Assembly: GCF_028583425.1 (NCBI RefSeq)
Contig: NC_072801.1
Span: 13,474,001-13,538,000, forward strand
DNA: 64,000 nucleotides
Source: Eublepharis macularius
Lineage: Eukaryota > Chordata > Lepidosauria > Squamata > Eublepharidae
Direction: 5' to 3'
Shown here: piece after piece, positions 42,119-52,800 of the stretch
Numbering within the stretch: position 1 is the first letter of the stretch
Layout: each line of letters opens with the position of its first letter
The notes under the pieces: generated by a model
The model's input: only the letters and a program-made list of their open reading frames with translations
Told to the model about the DNA's origin: nothing
The model's database searches: none
Made by a program: the position numbers and the translations under genes

Positions 42119-42463
42119 CAGGGCTTTTTTTCAGCTGGAACGCAGTGCAACGGAGTTCCGGAACCTGGTGGCCCCGCCCCCTGATCTCCAGACAGAGGGG
42201 AGTTTAGAGTGCCCTCCGCGCCACGTGTCTGGAGATCAGGGGACGGAGCCACCGGCCATGTGTCCATTTTTGCCAAGGGTGATTTAAACTTTTTAAAACT
42301 CCCCCCTTGTTCCAGCTGACCCAAAGTGACATCATTGGTCCTGGGAGCATGCACGCACTTTGCGCGCACGTGGTACCAGGGGCACCGCCTCCCGCCAAGA
42401 GTTGCCCCCTGTGCTAGCAACCCACTGAGTTCCACCACCTCTTTTCCCAGAAAAAAAGTCCTG
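42119..42463 (-). mobile_element. hAT miniature element, family A (variant with GGTACCA module)
   Basis: CAGGGCTTTTTTTCAGC...AAAAAAAGTCCTG with a perfect 8 bp duplication GTTTAAAA (42111-42118, 42464-42471). Shares the variant module with the copy at 40227 in opposite orientation. Confidence 0.92.
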
Positions 42464-42566
42464 GTTTAAAATAAACCTCAAAGTGGCCCTGATCCAAAAC
42501 CTTCATCTCCTGTGGTTACTTATAGCCCATTTTAAAAAACTGTATGAGACCCTAATTAGTGATATC

Positions 42567-43664
42567 CAACTCTGAAATATCAAACTCTCTGGGACAGGGA
42601 TTGTGGCTTTAAAATGTCAGAAACTCAAAGGGAAAACATATGGAAAGCCAAACCACTCAATTCTAGAGCTATTAGGATTCAAACCCTTTCTTTTAAAATA
42701 TTAGCTAGATGGTATAGATATATATCCGTGTCAACTGCATAAGATTAAAAGTAGCTACAGTCCACTGTGCTGGAGGGGATGTGGTCAGCTGGGAAGTTTT
42801 ATCCACTGTTGGTGGAGCTCAGGGCTTTTTTTCTGGGAAAAGAGGTGGTGGAACTCAGTGGGTTGCCCTCGGAGAAAATGGTCACATGGCTGGTGGCTCC
42901 ACCCCCTGATCTCCAGACAGAGGGGAGTTGAGATTGCCCTCTGCGCTGCTGAGCAGCGCGTAGGGCAATCTCAACTCCCCTCTGTCTGGAGATCAGGGGG
43001 CGGGGCCACCAGCCATGTGACCATTTTCAAGAGGTTCCAGAACTCCATTCCCCCGCGTTACCCCTGGAAAAAAAGCCCTGGTGGAGCTGCCCGGCTGTTG
43101 AAACCTATTGGGGAAAAATTCTTTTGCACATTAAGAAAAGCACGGGTTATACCATCCCATCGCAACCTGAGCTTGTTCTTTTAGGCTTGTGGGAGGATGA
43201 CAGCATCCCAAAAATTAGAAGAGACTTGATTTTGTTCCTGCTGGCAGCAGCCAAATTGAATATAGCATCCTTATGGAATAAGGCCCTTTTACTCTCTCTT
43301 TCATGGTGGTATAATAAAATCCGGGACCTTTTTATAACGGAAAAGCTGGCTGACCATCTGCATTCATTAGACAATCCCCATTTTCAATCCAACTTCGCCC
43401 ATTTGTGGCTCCCGTATCTTAATTATATTATAGCTAAAGACCATTTGGAGATACCTGATAATATGATTTACATGATCTTATCTCTTTGACTTGCATATGT
43501 CTGCTATCATCAAATGTTATGTGACACGGATGTTTACTGTTTTCACCTGTGCCAATTACTAACTTAATGCTGTATTCAATTAGTGTTGTCACATATTATG
43601 TTAGTTACTGTGTTAGATTGTTTTGTTTGGTTAAATTAAAAATGGAAAATAAAGTCTTTAAAAA
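42567..43664 (+). mobile_element. 5'-truncated L1-type LINE, interrupted by a hAT element
   Basis: Flanked by AATTAGTGATATC (42554-42566) and AATTAGGGATATC (43665-43677), 12 of 13 matching, with an A-rich 3' end (GTCTTTAAAAAAATT). Encodes the end of an L1 ORF2: WKAKPLNSRAIRIQ, and after the insertion IRRDLILFLLAAAKLNIASL and WWYNKIRDLFITEKLADHL. Frames are degraded. Confidence 0.85.
42820..43080 (+). mobile_element. hAT miniature element, family A (short form)
   Basis: CAGGGCTTTTTTTCTGGG...AAAAAAAGCCCTG with a perfect 8 bp duplication GTGGAGCT (42812-42819, 43081-43088), inside the L1 at 42567. Short subfamily, as at 4307. Confidence 0.93.
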
Positions 43665-43774
43665 AATTAGGGATATCTCAAGTCATGTATGGTTTGGCCC
43701 TAAAAACGTCTTGGGTTAGCCCTGACTGCTACTTTTTTGTGCTTTTGCATGATTTCTCAGTGTCATGTGGTGAG

Positions 43775-43985
43775 AGGCTGTGGCTCAGTGGGACAGCCTT
43801 TGCTTCACACGCAGAAGGTTCCAAGTTCAGTCCCCGGTATCTCCAGGTAAAAGGACCAGGTAGTAGGTGATATGAAAGACCTCTGCTGCAGGCCTGGAGA
43901 GCTGCTGCCGGTCTGAGTAAACAGTCCTGACCTTGATGGGCCAAGGCTCTGATTCCATCCAAGGCAGCTTCATCTGTGTTCAATT
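43775..43985 (+). repeat. tRNA(Ala)-like SINE
   Basis: GGCTGTGGCTCAGTGGGACAG (A box), GGTTCCAAGTTCAGTCCCC (B-box region), ATCTCCAGGTAAAAGGACCA, TGACCTTGATGGGCCAAGG and GGCAGCTTCATCTGTGTTCA. A SINE family different from the TTGTGAGGATAAAATGG group. Not a functional tRNA. Confidence 0.85.
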
Positions 43986-44399
43986 CCAGTCCACAGGTGC
44001 GGGGTGCTTCAATCTGGATTGGACAGATAAACGCAAGCACTTTATATCACACAATGTATTAGTAGATGGAATTTGTTAACCCAGGATGTGGTCATGATGA
44101 CTGCTAGAACTGTATGTATGGCATGCAGACTTTGGTTTCCTGCTGGTCTCAGCTTTCATTCTTTTAAAGTAAGTTTCTAGCCCTTATGGGAAATATGTTT
44201 GCAAGGATGTGGAGAAGGCCACATAGTTGTATCATGACAATATAAGCAATCATTCCCAACTGGATTTTCCTGTGTGGAGAAGACGATCCAGAAAGAGAGT
44301 GACTGCTTTAGCACAAAATAGTACGATAGCCAGGGATGTATGGATGCAACCAGAGGCTTTTTAGTTTAGGAGGGTAAGAGTAACTTTTCTCTCTCTCCC
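43986..44399. other. No gene or recognised repeat
   Basis: No supported feature. Confidence 0.4.
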
Positions 44400-44526
44400 A
44401 TAATAGGAACTTGGGGGTCACCCTATAAAACTGATAGGCCATAGATTTAAGACTGACAAAAGGAAGCACTTCCTACATTCAGTAGCTAATTTGTGGAACT
44501 TATTGCCACAAGATGTAGCCATGTAG
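44400..44526 (+). mobile_element. CR1-like LINE fragment
   Basis: AGATTTAAGACTGACAAAAG, GCACTTCCTACATTCAG and TTGTGGAACTTATTGCCACA correspond to the CR1 ORF2 C-terminus (RFKTDKRKHFLHSVANLWN). Confidence 0.7.
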
Positions 44527-44725
44527 GTGGCAAACTCCCGATGAGGCCTGGATGTTTCCTGGAATTGCAACTGGGCTCTGGACTTCGGGGATTTGTTTCC
44601 TTGAAGAAAATGACTGCTTTCAAGAGTGAACTCTATGGCACTGAGGTCCCTCCCCAAACCATGCCCTCTGCAGGCTCCACCCTCAGATCTCCAGGAATTT
44701 TCCAACCCAGAACTGGCAACACTGC
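44527..44725. repeat. Miniature element, family C, diverged
   Basis: GGTGGCAAACTCCCGATG...CCAGAACTGGCAACACT. Interior CTCTATGGCACTGAGGTCCC. Confidence 0.65.
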
Positions 44726-44794
44726 TCTTCAGTCACCACTGCCAAAATCCAGGAATTCCCCAAGGTGGAGTCGATGACCTTATTTACCTTTACA

Positions 44795-45300
44795 AAAAAA
44801 TATTTATAGTGCACCTTTCTCACTGAGACTCAAGGTGGATCACAGTGTAAATCAATACAATCAACAGCTGGGACATTCCCTAAACAATGCAATGGGACAG
44901 TTGCAATAGGGTGCAAATTTGCAGAGTTCAAAACAAGCAAAATAAGTAGCACCTTTAAGACTAACCAACGTTATTGTAGCATAAGCTTTCAAGAACCATA
45001 ACTCTCTTCGTCAGATACATCGTCAGCTTCTGACAAAGAGAGCTGTGGTTCTCAAAAGCTGACGATGCATCTGTCAAAGAGAGCTGTGGTTCTCGAAAGC
45101 TGACGATGCATCTGACGAAGAGAGCTGTGGTTCTCGAAAGCTTATGCTACAATAAAGTCGGCTAGTCTTAAAGGTGCTACTGGACTCTTTACTATTTTGC
45201 AACTACAGGCTAACACGGCTAACTCCTCTGGATGGAAAACAAGCAGAAATCCAATACAGATTTGAAACAAGAGCATATGAAATTCTAAACCCGACATATC
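44795..45300 (+). repeat. Dispersed repeat, family E, interrupted
   Basis: 44795-44939 and 45246-45300 together match the order seen at 22676 (AGTGCACCTTTCTCACTGAG, CAATACAATCAACAGCTGGG, AAAACAAGCAGAAATCC). The gap is a Penelope-like foldback flanked by the duplication AAAACAAGCA. Confidence 0.75.
44940..45235. mobile_element. Penelope-like terminal foldback with target duplication
   Basis: Left arm AGTAGCACCTTTAAGACTAAC..TCGTCAGATACATCG in reverse sense, then about three ~41 bp units, then the right arm in forward sense to GGTGCTACTGGACTC and the outer tail AACTACAGGCTAACACGGC. Flanked by a perfect AAAACAAGCA (44930-44939, 45236-45245). The tail is on the right side only. Confidence 0.82.
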
Positions 45301-45429
45301 AAATAACACAGAAACTGTCTTAGATGTTTTTAAAAGGTGTTGGACTGGAAAGGTCTATCATTGGTTATTAGTGACCCACACCTTCCTGGGTCAGAGGTAG
45401 GATGCCTCTAATTGTTAGATGCAGTAGAA

Positions 45430-45950
45430 AAGGGCAAGAGCACTTCTTTATCCCTGGCTGTAGGGAGGCCCACCTTGCATTGACCAGGGCCAGGGCTTTT
45501 TCAGTCCTGGCCCCAGCCTGGTAGAACGCTCTGTCCAATGAGACCAGGGATTGGCGAGATTTGTTAGCTTTTCGTCGGCCCTGTAAGACATAGCTGTTCC
45601 GCCAGGCATATGGTTGATGCAAGGTGGTGCCCCCTAGTCGGGGGAGTACAACATATGCCGTCACTACTAGTGACACCACCTCTCATATTTCCCTGCCAAA
45701 ATGCTCCAGAGATGGGGAAAAGGTGGTCGTCTAGACTATGTGCCGCTGTGTTTACATACACATATGTATATGCATATGCATATACATATGTATGTATGTA
45801 TGTATTTTAATCTGTGGATTTAAGATGTTTTATGGTTTTAAATTGTATATACTGTGAAAATGATTTTAAACTTGGTTGTAATCCGCCCTGATCCTGCTGA
45901 TGTGGGGAGGGCGGAATATAAATTGAATATAAATAAATAAATAAAATATA
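45430..45950 (+). mobile_element. L2-type LINE 3' end
   Basis: Encodes 'LAPAWxNALxxxxxxLxSFRRPCKT' in decayed frames (CTGGTAGAACGCTCTGTCC, GCCCTGTAAGACATAGCTG) followed by a T-rich 3' UTR and AATCCGCCCTGATCCTGCTG..GGGCGGAATATAAATTGAAT with an AAATAAATAAATAAA tail. Confidence 0.7.
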
Positions 45951-46984
45951 AGAAGTGTGCTGTGGCTCACAAAAGCTGCTACCCTACCACAAATTTCATC
46001 ATTCTTATAGGTGCTACTGGGCTCTTGCTCTTTTCTACTGCAAAAACAGAGTAACAGGGCTACCCATCTTGATCTAATTGTCAGATGTCAGAGTAGTCAG
46101 CAGGGGACGGCTGATGCAAGCCGTTGGAGGGGGGGAACTGGGAAGACACTCTGCACGTTATCAGAAACACTGATTATCCCTAAGGCTGCTGACAAGCGAA
46201 TGCTGGATTAAATGACTCCGCATCTACTTCTGTATTAAGTGTCTGCTGTTTTGAGTTCCAAGGAGGGCGAGGACTTTTTTTTTAAAGCACTACATAAATA
46301 AAACAAATAAAGTGTATACGCACGAACTAAACGTTGCTTACGCCTGCAAACACATCCCAGCCAGGCGCCCACGCAGTTGCCCTACTTGGCAGCAGTTTGG
46401 GCCTTTCTGCGCGATGGAACCAGGTGTGGGGAGGGCCGGTTTCCGCACGGAGCTAAAAAGCTGTCGCACCGTCGGAGCAGGGGGAACAAACCAAGTATCC
46501 GGGATAGATAAAGAGGGTATTTTTCATGCATTTATTTCTTAAGGGGCAGGGTGTAGCGGCTTACAGTGTGTGCCAATAAGTGCTGGGCCGTGGAGCCCCA
46601 TTTGCATGCTGCAGATCTGGAAACTTGACATCCTGATGCGGGGGGGGGGGGGGGGGGGAGACGTGCATTTATTTGCACACGCTTAGAAGCTATTGTTAGC
46701 CCTTCGCTTGCCTTCTCCCCGCCTCCTATTTAAACTGAAGCAGAAATCTGGTCTCTTTCTTGCGCGTGGATTACTGCAATGCAAACAAGAGTCGTCTGAG
46801 CTGCCTTGTCTCAGATCGAGCCAGGATTTGATCACGTTCCTGCTGCCTTTCCTCCAAGAAACTCTGGGCTGTGAACGTGGTTCTCCTCTCCCATTTTATT
46901 CTTTTTTTAAAGTGACTAGGAAGAGGTCACTTCTGCTCTGTTGGGGCTTTAACCTGTGTCTTCCAGTCCTGGCTGAGCAGTGCT
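45951..46984. other. No gene supported; CpG-containing block and poly-G tract
   Basis: 46310-46560 has more CpG than its surroundings and no repeat hallmark. It could belong to a promoter region, but no transcript can be tied to it. A G18-type homopolymer lies at 46640-46659. Confidence 0.35.
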
Positions 46985-47080
46985 TTCACTGCTGAGCAGT
47001 GATTTCACCTATGCAGACTTTCTCCAGTCTAAGCCTACTGAAATCAATGGGCTTAGACTGGAGTGATGCATAGGTAATTC
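46985..47080. repeat. Palindromic miniature element (TCCAGTCTAAGCC)
   Basis: TCCAGTCTAAGCCTACTG AAATCAATGGGCTTAGACTGGA is an inverted repeat around AAATCAAT. The same sequence is at 52348. Confidence 0.75.
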
Positions 47081-47234
47081 CCTAGAGATATTGGTACAAT
47101 CCTGTCCAGTGCACTAAAATCTGGTGACAGGTATTTTTGCTAGGTATGTCATAAAATATTTGGTAATGGAGTTTGTAGGGACAGGCCCAAAAGTCTGCTC
47201 CACACTTTCTGACATCCACATTATAGCAGGGGGA

Positions 47235-47342
47235 CTTTGGCCAGAATTGGGAGGGAGGAAGGTAGTTGTGAATTTCCTGCATTGTGCAAGGGGGTTGGAC
47301 TAGATGACCCCGGAGGTACCTTCCAACCCTATGATTCTATGA
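47235..47342 (+). mobile_element. CR1 LINE 3' end fragment
   Basis: GTTGTGAATTTCCTGCATTG, GGGGGTTGGACTAGATGACC and the terminal CCCTATGATTCTATGAAT, same as 21720-21800. Confidence 0.9.
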
Positions 47343-48285
47343 ATCCAGGGTGGTCATCCCCCCTTCAGTGTGCCACCAGACATGTGCACACCAGGCTGGT
47401 GTGCCACCAGTGTGCCACCAGACATGTACAGTTCTGGGGTAGGTGGGTGGGTCCTGTTCTAAAAGAAAGCTTGTGAGTTCAAATATTCAAGCATTCTGTA
47501 TTAGGACTGTCAAATTTCCAGTTTTGAGGATTTTCTCTTACTCTTTGTAGGCTTATCAATCTTATGGAATGTGACACTTAAGCTATAAAGCATGTGCACA
47601 CACAAGGAAAACACACGAGTGTTGTAGAGGCACATGTGCGTGTAAATTAAAACACATACCACTATGCAGTTCCAAACTTTGCTTGTAAATCCCTGGGCCG
47701 TGCTGCTGTTCCTCTTTCTTAGCACTGAAGCCTGCTAACCCATTGGCAAATGAACATTGAAAGGAGCCGGAGGAAGACTTTGGGTGGTAGTGAGAAAAAG
47801 TGAATTGGTGAATGGCAGTGAGGAGACGTTTGGCACTTTCCACCACCTCACACCAGACTCTTTTTATCTTTGAATCACCAACTGCTCACTTTCATGAGAG
47901 TGGGTGGCATGAGTTTATGATAAAGTATTGATAGCATAGACACCGTGCTCCCTCCCATCTCTGTTCTTCAGATACTTTAATAACAAATATTGGATGTACT
48001 TGTGAGGTAAATTTAATCCCCCTTTTACTAAATATTTAACTGGACAGATAAGACACAGGTGAAGGTAAAACCAACATGTTTTATTTAACAGAAAAATAGC
48101 TGTTAAACAAGAGTGTTATGTGTGGAATGTTTCAGCTTAAATAGGTCAACAAACAGCGAAGAGAGATTCTCGCTTCCTTTCCCCAAAACATTACCTCAAG
48201 TTAGGAGGTTTACTCAAGATGGTTTCCAAAACACAGATTGCTTCAAAGGATTTGGTGCGTCTGGTTTTTACTAGAGTGCTTGGTG
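47343..48285. other. No gene or recognised repeat
   Basis: A short local duplication of GTGCCACCAG..ACATGT at 47370-47430. Otherwise unremarkable. Confidence 0.4.
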
Positions 48286-48390
48286 GTGGTGGAGAGTGAC
48301 CTCAAGTCATAGCTGATTTATGGTGACCCCTGGTGGGGTTTTCATGGCAAGAGACTAACAGAGATGGTTTGCCATTGCCTGCCACCAGAG
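48286..48390 (-). repeat. SINE 3' body fragment (5S-SINE type)
   Basis: The minus strand reads GGCAATGGCAAACCATCTC, CTTGCCATGAAAACCCC and GGGGTCACCATAAATC, the body also found at 215-300. Confidence 0.65.
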
Positions 48391-48531
48391 TGCTTATTTG
48401 TCAGGTAACAATAAGCTTTCTTCCCAGAGCCTACCCATCCTATCTAAGAGAGCCAAGTAAAACTGGCTAAGAGAGCCAAATAAAACTCCCTATATATACC
48501 CCAGAGGACACTTTGTTCTACACACAAAAAA

Positions 48532-48985
48532 CTTCTGGTGGTTCCTGGTCGTAGGGAGGCTTGCCTGGCCTCAGCCAGAGCCATGGCTTTTTTTGGTCCT
48601 GGCACCAGCCTGGTGGAACTCTCAGTCCAGGAAACCAGGGCCCTGCAGGGTTTATTATCTTTCCGCTGGGCCTGTAAGACAGAGGTTTTCTGCCAGGCAT
48701 ATGGCGGAGGCTAGGCTGGGCCCCCACCGGCCATACTTGACTTGACTGGAGAAGATCTGTCCACCACCCTATATATATCTATAGATATGGATATATGGGC
48801 CAAATCTGAAATGAAGTAACTCTTCCATCGCCATCTGAGAAGTTTTTATTGTTTGTAGTGTTTTAAATTTTATTGTAATGTTTTATCTGCTTTTAAGTGT
48901 TTTTATGTAAATTAAAATGTTGTGCTCTGTCATAAGCCTGCTCGGCAGGGAGGGCAGACTAAAAATCTAATCTAATAAAATAGAT
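48532..48985 (+). mobile_element. L2-type LINE 3' end
   Basis: CTGGCACCAGCCTGGTGGAAC, GGGCCTGTAAGACAGAGG, T-rich 3' UTR, CATAAGCCTGCTCGGCAGGG and a (AATCT/AATAA) tail. Same family as 45430. Confidence 0.7.
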
Positions 48986-49686
48986 ATAATAAATAAAAAA
49001 TAATAATCTGACGCCTTAACCAGAACCAGAAAAGTTTTCCCTCCCCCGGTTTGAAATGAAGCTTGCTTGCCCCCTCCGAGCTAGTGGTGTTCGATGGGCT
49101 CCAGTTGGCTGATAAACAGTTGGATTTGCATGAAGCCAAAATCACAAGATTGGTTCAGAGCCCTGAAGGTGAGGTGGGACTTTTGGGGACCACTGGCACA
49201 GACGCGGTGTGGGAGAAGCAGGCCAGAACGTATGCCACAGCTAGCCCTGTGAGCCCTGCTACACTGTCCAGGTATGACAGGAACCTTCATTGCTGTGTCA
49301 TTTGTGACTTCCTTGCATGTTGGTTATCCACAGCATTAAACCTGAGCTTAAGAAGTCCTGTTCCTAAGTAATCGTTTTGCAATCTTTTTTTCTTAATTCT
49401 GAGCTTGGAACAATTTCAAACCATTCTTCCCCTTTAAAAGGGTTTTTAACAGTGCCTTCTGATACTCAGCTTCATCTTGACAGTATTCTGAATTTTCAAA
49501 TCAAAACAAGAAGCACCTGCACCACTCAAAATATAATTTTGCTAAGAAACTGCAAACTTTTGACATCTCTTCTCTGCCAATTAGGCTGATTTCTGAGGCA
49601 AGGGGTGAGGTTGGGCGGGTCCCAGTGCTGTCATTTGGAATGCACAGGCAGAGTTTGATTTGCAAATTCTTTTCGCTTTTGCAGAC
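48986..49686. other. Upstream of ANTKMT; no promoter identified
   Basis: The first ANTKMT coding exon has a splice acceptor two bases before its ATG (CTTTTGCAG|ACATGG), so at least one 5' untranslated exon lies upstream. I could not identify it. No TATA box or CpG island is evident in this 700 bp. Confidence 0.4.
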
Positions 49687-49848
49687 ATGGATCCTGAGGA
49701 TACAGAACAGCTGGCTGCTGAGATGCGTGGAAAGACTGTCGATGGCTGGGGCCTACTGCAGATTGCCGCCGGGACTGGTCTGGCTGCCTATGTTGTGTGG
49801 GCAGGAATTCTCATGCCTGGGTTCCACAAAGTGCCTTTAAAATTACAG
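49687..49848 (+). CDS. ANTKMT: ANTKMT coding exon 1
   Basis: 54 codons, [13 protein letters not shown] to VPLKLQ. Carries the membrane-anchor/targeting segment [20 protein letters not shown]. Start chosen because it matches the family N-terminus and lies just after an acceptor. The donor is CAG|GTAAGC. Confidence 0.93.
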
Positions 49849-52800
49849 GTAAGCAACAGGTGATTTGGCAGGACTATTAAAGGGTGGGTGAAAAAGTGAA
49901 TTGATAGCTGGAAATGATTTTCTGTAGAATGGACCATCCACACACAATGTGTAGGTTGTACCCAGGCCTAGGCTTGCCAACCTCTAGGGAGAGGGCTGGA
50001 GATCTCCCAGAAATACAACTGATCTCCAGATGATAGAGATCAGTTCCACTGGAGGACATGGTTACTTTGGAGAGTGAACTCTAAGGTATTATACCCCGCT
50101 GAGGTCCCTTACCTCCCCAAGCCCTGCCGTCCCTAGGCTCTATCACCTAGGTAAAGGTAAAGGTAAGTCCCCTGTGCAAGCACCGAGTCATTACTGACCC
50201 ATGGGGGGATGTCACATCATGACATTTTCTTGGCAGACTTTTTACGGGGTGGTTTGCCATTGCCTTCCCCAGTCATCTACACTTTACCCCCAGGAAATTG
50301 GGTACTCATTTTACCGACTTCGGAAGGATGGAAGGCTGAGTCAACCTTGAGCCAGTTATCTGAACCCGGCTTCCGCCAGGATCGAACTCAGGTCATGAGC
50401 AGAACTTGGGCTGCAGTACTGCCACTTACCACTCTGCGCCACGGGCACCTCCCCAAGCCCTGCCATCCCCAGGCTCTATCACCTAGTCTACAAGAAATTC
50501 TTAACCCAGAGTTGGCAACCCCTAGCAGGACCCCTTCCAATTCAGCTGTTGCCATTCTCTCTCCTCCAAACCAGGTGCCATATATTCCAGCAAGTGCCAA
50601 ACAAGTGGAGAACGTGATGCTGCTACTGGAAGGCCGCTCTGGAAAGATGGTGGATTTAGGATCAGGAGATGGCAGAATTGTAAGAACCAGAGGCTCTTTG
50701 AACATGATTTTTTAGAGGCTTGCTACAGGCCAGGGAGAAGGGTTCTAGGTGCCTTCTCCCCGCAATACTAGTTTTCTATAAGGAAGGGGTGTGTGTGTGT
50801 GCGTGCGTGTGGACAGACATTCTGTCATGTGAGCCCATCCCTGAGGTCTGAAGAGGTGCAACCCAGGTACAAGGATACCGCTTCGGCAAGTGTTTGAAGC
50901 AACCCTGGAGATTTCAGTAGTATATTTTAAGGAAACCTGTCCCCCCACCCCATCCCACTGCTTCTCCCCATCAGTGGAGCCAAAGCACCCAACGCTCTGT
51001 CCCTCCTCATTTCTAAGGTATCCTTAAAGTCAGCACAGTAAGCTGAGCATGCCCAGTAAGGATTTCCAAACTCATGTGAACTGCTCATGCCCAGTAAGTC
51101 TTCCCAAACTTGTGCAAGTTGGGCCATATGCATATATCTGGGAATTAGGAGGAAAAGCGCATTCGGTGCCCTGGATCTGGGCAAAGGGTAGTGCTATGGA
51201 GGAGGAAGAGGGACTGGATGGCATAGAAGGAGGTGGGGGGATCTCCTGGACAAACTTCATTCGGAATGAGCAATCCTCCTCCCCTGTTCCCCCATGGCAC
51301 TCTGGGAAATAGCAGCACTGTGGGAAACGCTGGGCCTCTTTGCTCCTTTGGGAAGAGGTGGCACCTCTCTTGTGAGTCCTGCCATCTTGTGAGGTGGCAC
51401 CTCTCTTGTGAGTCCTGCCATCTTAAGGCCTTTGATACTCTGGCTGTGCTTCCAGGTCCTGGAGGCCTACAGACGAGGCTTCAGACCTGCTGTCGGCTAC
51501 GAACTCAATCCGTGGCTGCTGCGGCTGTCCAACTATCGTGCCTGGAAGGCTGGGTGCTACAGCAAGGTTTCTTACTGCCGAGAGGATCTGTGGAAGGTAA
51601 GAGCTTCCAGGAAATGGCACGGAGGAATGGGGCACAGCAACAAGGTGCAAAAGCATGACAGCACTGAGACAGTCTCCTTCACTGTCCATCTACATGTCTT
51701 TTTTGTTTCACTGATATATCAAGAACTGAGGACTGGTTGGATTCAATCAGCAGAACCAAGTGGTAAAGGCCTTTTAAAAAAACTATACTGTTTCATGCTG
51801 CAGGGGAGAGAAGGCATTGCCTACGTGGCACGGAGGGGACTTCAGCTCAGCCTGAAGAATTCATTCTAGCCTTCTAAGGGCCAAGCTACCAGTGACGAAT
51901 GACACTTGACCGGCAAGTGGCTCGAGTGGAGCGCAAGTGGAGGGCAAGCGAACAGGGAGAAATACACTTGCCGTTCAAGTGTCATTCGACACTTGTAGCT
52001 TGGCCCTAAGACTATTTTTCTGTGTGCAAAGAGTGAGCAGGGGGTCGTTGTTGTTTGTTTAATGGAGGAACAGTCTAAGTTCCTGTCTAAGTAGAGATGC
52101 TGGGGCCTTAGGCATTGGGTCATGTTAACTGTTCTGGCTGTTTCTTTTAAGGTGGATCTGTCAGACTGTTTTAATGTAACTGTGTTCCTGGCACCTAGTG
52201 TGGTAAGTACAATGTTTCTTCCTAAAACTGGCACAGGAAAAGCTAGACATTTGAGCCAGATCTCTAGAGAACTAATTAGTATAGTAGGACATACTTGAGC
52301 AGTAACAAAAAGATTAATCGAGGCTTGTAAATAACCACTGACTCACAATGCAATCCTAAGAAGAGTTACCGCGATGTATGTCCACTGAAATCAATGAGCT
52401 TAGACTGGAGTAACTCTACTGAGGGTTGCACTGTACCAATGCACTCCTAAACAGAGTTACGCCAGTCTAAGCCTGTTGATTTCAGTGAGTTTGGACCGGA
52501 GTAACTCTGTTTAGGATTGCCCTGTTAATCGTCTATGGTGAGGAAGGAGGATCTCTGGGTTACCAAAAAGCTTTACTGAGCTTGATTGTGAGGCCCACAA
52601 GCTAGGAAAACTATTTGAGGTTTAGTGCCCTTTGTACATTTATTCAGAAACTAGGATTAAGGCTGTTTTGGGAGTGACAGCTATGTTGCGCTTGCAGTGA
52701 CTTTTTTCCACTGGCTTACTGCTGGCTGTGCCTATTCATGCCATTTGTGCATCATCAGAGGAGACAATAGATGGAGGAAACATTTCCCCCTCTTTCCACA

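Noticed and set aside
43775-43850. tRNA-Ala gene
   Set aside because: The acceptor and anticodon arms do not pair as in a functional tRNA, and the sequence runs into a known SINE body.
1-49000. METRN or another neighbour gene upstream of ANTKMT
   Set aside because: No METRN-like exon was seen in any frame; the region offers only mobile-element coding remnants.
49063-49371. Open frame upstream of ANTKMT as a first coding exon
   Set aside because: No similarity to the ANTKMT family. The conserved N-terminus starts at 49687.
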